This document shows positions 62,109 through 64,000 of a stretch of DNA of 64,000 bases, in pieces. Source of the DNA: Lumbricus rubellus (taxonomy: Eukaryota; Annelida; Clitellata; Crassiclitellata; Lumbricidae); NCBI GenBank assembly GCA_945859605.1, contig OX243814.1, positions 23,429,686 to 23,493,685 on the forward strand, in the 5' to 3' direction. The notes below the pieces were generated by a model. That model ran no database searches, had not been told where the DNA came from, and saw only the letters and a program-made list of their open reading frames with translations. Made by a program: the position numbers and the translations under genes. Numbering within the stretch: position 1 is the first letter of the stretch; every line of letters starts with the position of its first letter.

Positions 62109-63646
62109 CAGTGTGTGATTTGTCAAAAAAGAAGTGTGGGGGTCGGCTTAATTTCCTTGTTTGGGGGGGGGCCAAAATACGCCGCGGCGACTGTGGAGCC
62201 GAGCGCGCGCAGCGCGCGAGTTCGAGGGCGAAGCCCGAGCATATCCGACTAGGGGTCTGGGGGAGCATCGTAAGCTCCCCCAGCGGGGTCCGGGGCGGAG
62301 CCCCGGCCGCTATTGATTTGGTGCAATCCAAAGCAAAATCTTCTATTGAAAGTGAATTGAATGAATTGAATAATATCACCTTTTTAAAGATCAGTTAACA
62401 TGTTATTTATGTTAAAGGGTTTGAAGTTTTTCTGTTCGTTAACCCAGTAGTTTTCAAGTTTAATTAACTTGTCATTAGCAACTTTCATTGTAAACAAACA
62501 CAGTAGCCTACTGCATGAACTTGCTCTAAATTAGAAGTAAAATAATACAAAAACCACTCCCAATTGGACTTAAAATATGAGAAAAATAAGAAAGTCCAAT
62601 TGAAATTCTTGTTTTACTTATTTTTTTGTTTAACATGGAAAACACATAAACATGCAGCAAAGACATTTGGGTATTCATTTATAGTGGCACTATAATATTA
62701 ACTTATGTTGCACTATAATAGTGGCATAGTGCAACATAAGAACATAAAAGTCTAACTTCAACATAAAAGTTGGCTGTACAAATGGGTATTGCCACATACA
62801 CAATTCTAGAATCAAATTGATAACACTTGTTTTGCTTATTATGCAGCTTATATCCTAAATATTATCAGTGTTTTGTTGGGTTCAAAATAAATAAATATAA
62901 AATAATATACTCTCTACTACTTTAGAGGAGGGTACTGCATTGTTTCTCTAGATAGACTAAGATAGAATAATGAGAAGCAATCGGTCGACCAATTTAATTA
63001 TAGTTGTGCTAGTAATTAGTCGATAAATTCTAATCGACGTTCGACCACTATCTCTGATACATTTTTGGGAATGCTTGTCGCTCATTTCTTAAATTAAGAC
63101 ATCTTGTGACTAATTGCCGATCATTTCTGAAAATATCTTGGGAATACTTATTTGTCGCTCATTTTCATCACTTTTTAAACTGACATTTTGTTTACGTATA
63201 TTTTTCCTTTCCATTGGAAATCCTATTTTTCGTTTCGGAAATTTCCGGTTTTGGTTTTGTAAAAAATACACTTCGAGCACTATTTTAGAAAAACAGTAAA
63301 ATCGAATTATCTCACGTTAAGGCTTCCACAGTTTCTGAGATTTGATCATTTGGGAAATTGTGTAACTGTCACGGGAGTCGACGGGACCGGACAACGTCAC
63401 AACAGTACAACTTGAAACTTTGTGTCAACTGTCAACTGTTGAACGAATGAGGAAATGAAACGAATAAGTCCTACTAACTGCTTGCAGTGGTCCAATTTCG
63501 ACCCCCTCTTGTGGCACTGGCCGCACTGCCAAAAGAGGGGGTCGAAATTGGACCCCCACACCTTTTTTTGGAGGTGGAAGTGTGGGGGTCGGGCCATAGC
63601 AAAGAGGGGGTCCGACCCCCCAACCCCCCCGGCAAATCACACCCTG
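62109..63646. mobile_element. Non-autonomous hAT element, 1,538 bp, perfect 8-bp TSD
   Basis: Left end CAGTGTGTGATTTGTC and right end GGCAAATCACACCCTG are inverted. A perfect GACTTACC duplication lies at 62101-62108 and 63647-63654. The left subterminal part (62150-62310) is a run of GC-rich hairpins. The right part (63488-63640) has paired blocks such as TCCAATTTCGACCCCCTCTT and its complement, and GACCCCCACACC with its complement. The middle 62330-63460 is AT-rich without a transposase. The ends resemble those of the 157-bp MITE at 43301-43457. Confidence 0.85.
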
Positions 63647-63654
63647 GACTTACC

Positions 63655-64000
63655 ATAAATTCACTGTTTTGTGTAAATTTGCAAAATCAGTTAGTTTTAT
63701 ATCGGTTGCCATTTGGCAACAATGGGAAGCCATGGATGTGCAGCAAAGTGTAGTCTGATTTTGGCCCATTATAGAAACAGCTAAAGTTTGTGTATTTGAA
63801 CATAAAATTATAAGATTGGTTCATGGATGTGTGAAGTCCTCCCAGAAATAGGCTTAGAATGTGGTTTATCCATATTTGGTAATACGGGATGAATGCTTTG
63901 ACTGCACGATAGATGCCGATTTAGACGGGAGAGTTTCATGCTATGGCAGGTGCTTGCTGGTATCAGCTGATGCCTTTTAGATGCCATTGCCAACGCTTTC
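63655..64000. other. Right edge, nothing recognised
   Basis: No exon, RNA gene or repeat is supported in the last 350 bases. Short open frames are of random composition. Confidence 0.4.

Noticed and set aside
62111..62398. 95-codon frame across the GC-rich block
   Set aside because: It overlaps hairpin repeats of a hAT element and is open on both strands; no domain.

Overview
This is nuclear DNA of an animal, most likely a marine invertebrate. The genes are split into many short exons with GT-AG introns, they have AATAAA/ATTAAA poly(A) signals, and the non-coding DNA is full of small transposons, microsatellites and retroelement tails. The palindrome TAGGCCTA and its near variants recur very often in the flanking DNA. 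From memory I associate this with echinoderm and hemichordate genomes, but that is an impression and not a proof. No prokaryotic feature, CRISPR array, rRNA or canonical tRNA gene was seen.

Four genes can be reconstructed exon by exon. (1) 8506-24728, plus strand: a 22-exon gene of about 1,215 codons for a TFIIIC subunit 2 (GTF3C2/TFIIIC110) homologue. It has an AT-hook and C2H2 zinc fingers in the N-terminal half and WD40 repeats in the C-terminal half. (2) 41204-32454, minus strand: a complete 11-exon, 590-residue polypeptide N-acetylgalactosaminyltransferase of Golgi type, with a ricin-like lectin domain. (3) 46957-50643, plus strand: a 322-residue type II membrane glycosyltransferase with a DXD motif (Gly_transf_sug/GT32-like); its first coding exon would be only five codons long. 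(4) 61045-52307, minus strand: a complete 8-exon, 282-residue diphthine methyl ester synthase (DPH5). Genes 1/2 and 3/4 form two tail-to-tail pairs. The poly(A) signals of genes 3 and 4 lie only about 100 bp apart. I see no sign that the four genes form one pathway. They look like ordinary housekeeping or secretory genes.

Region by region: 1-8.4 kb is repeat-rich flank with a deleted mariner element, long (TC)n and purine tracts, a GC-rich trinucleotide island and three TIR elements. 8.5-24.9 kb is the GTF3C2 gene. 24.9-32.4 kb is AT-rich intergenic or 3'-UTR sequence. 32.4-41.2 kb is the GALNT gene, which holds a LINE fragment, a hAT MITE nested in a retroelement tail, and an array of splice donors. 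41.2-46.9 kb is flank with a TIR-bounded insert and two hAT MITEs. 47-51.5 kb is the glycosyltransferase, with a minisatellite and a mariner-like element in its introns. 52.3-61.0 kb is DPH5 with a Harbinger-like element, a SINE and a LINE tail in introns. 61.1-64 kb is flank with a 1.5-kb hAT element.

The most interesting points are the 19-bp minisatellite that multiplies a functional 5' splice site in GALNT, the zinc-finger/AT-hook/WD40 architecture of the GTF3C2 homologue, a set of non-autonomous DNA elements whose target-site duplications can be read directly (several perfect), and a GC-AG intron in DPH5 whose donor is only a few bases from a LINE insertion.
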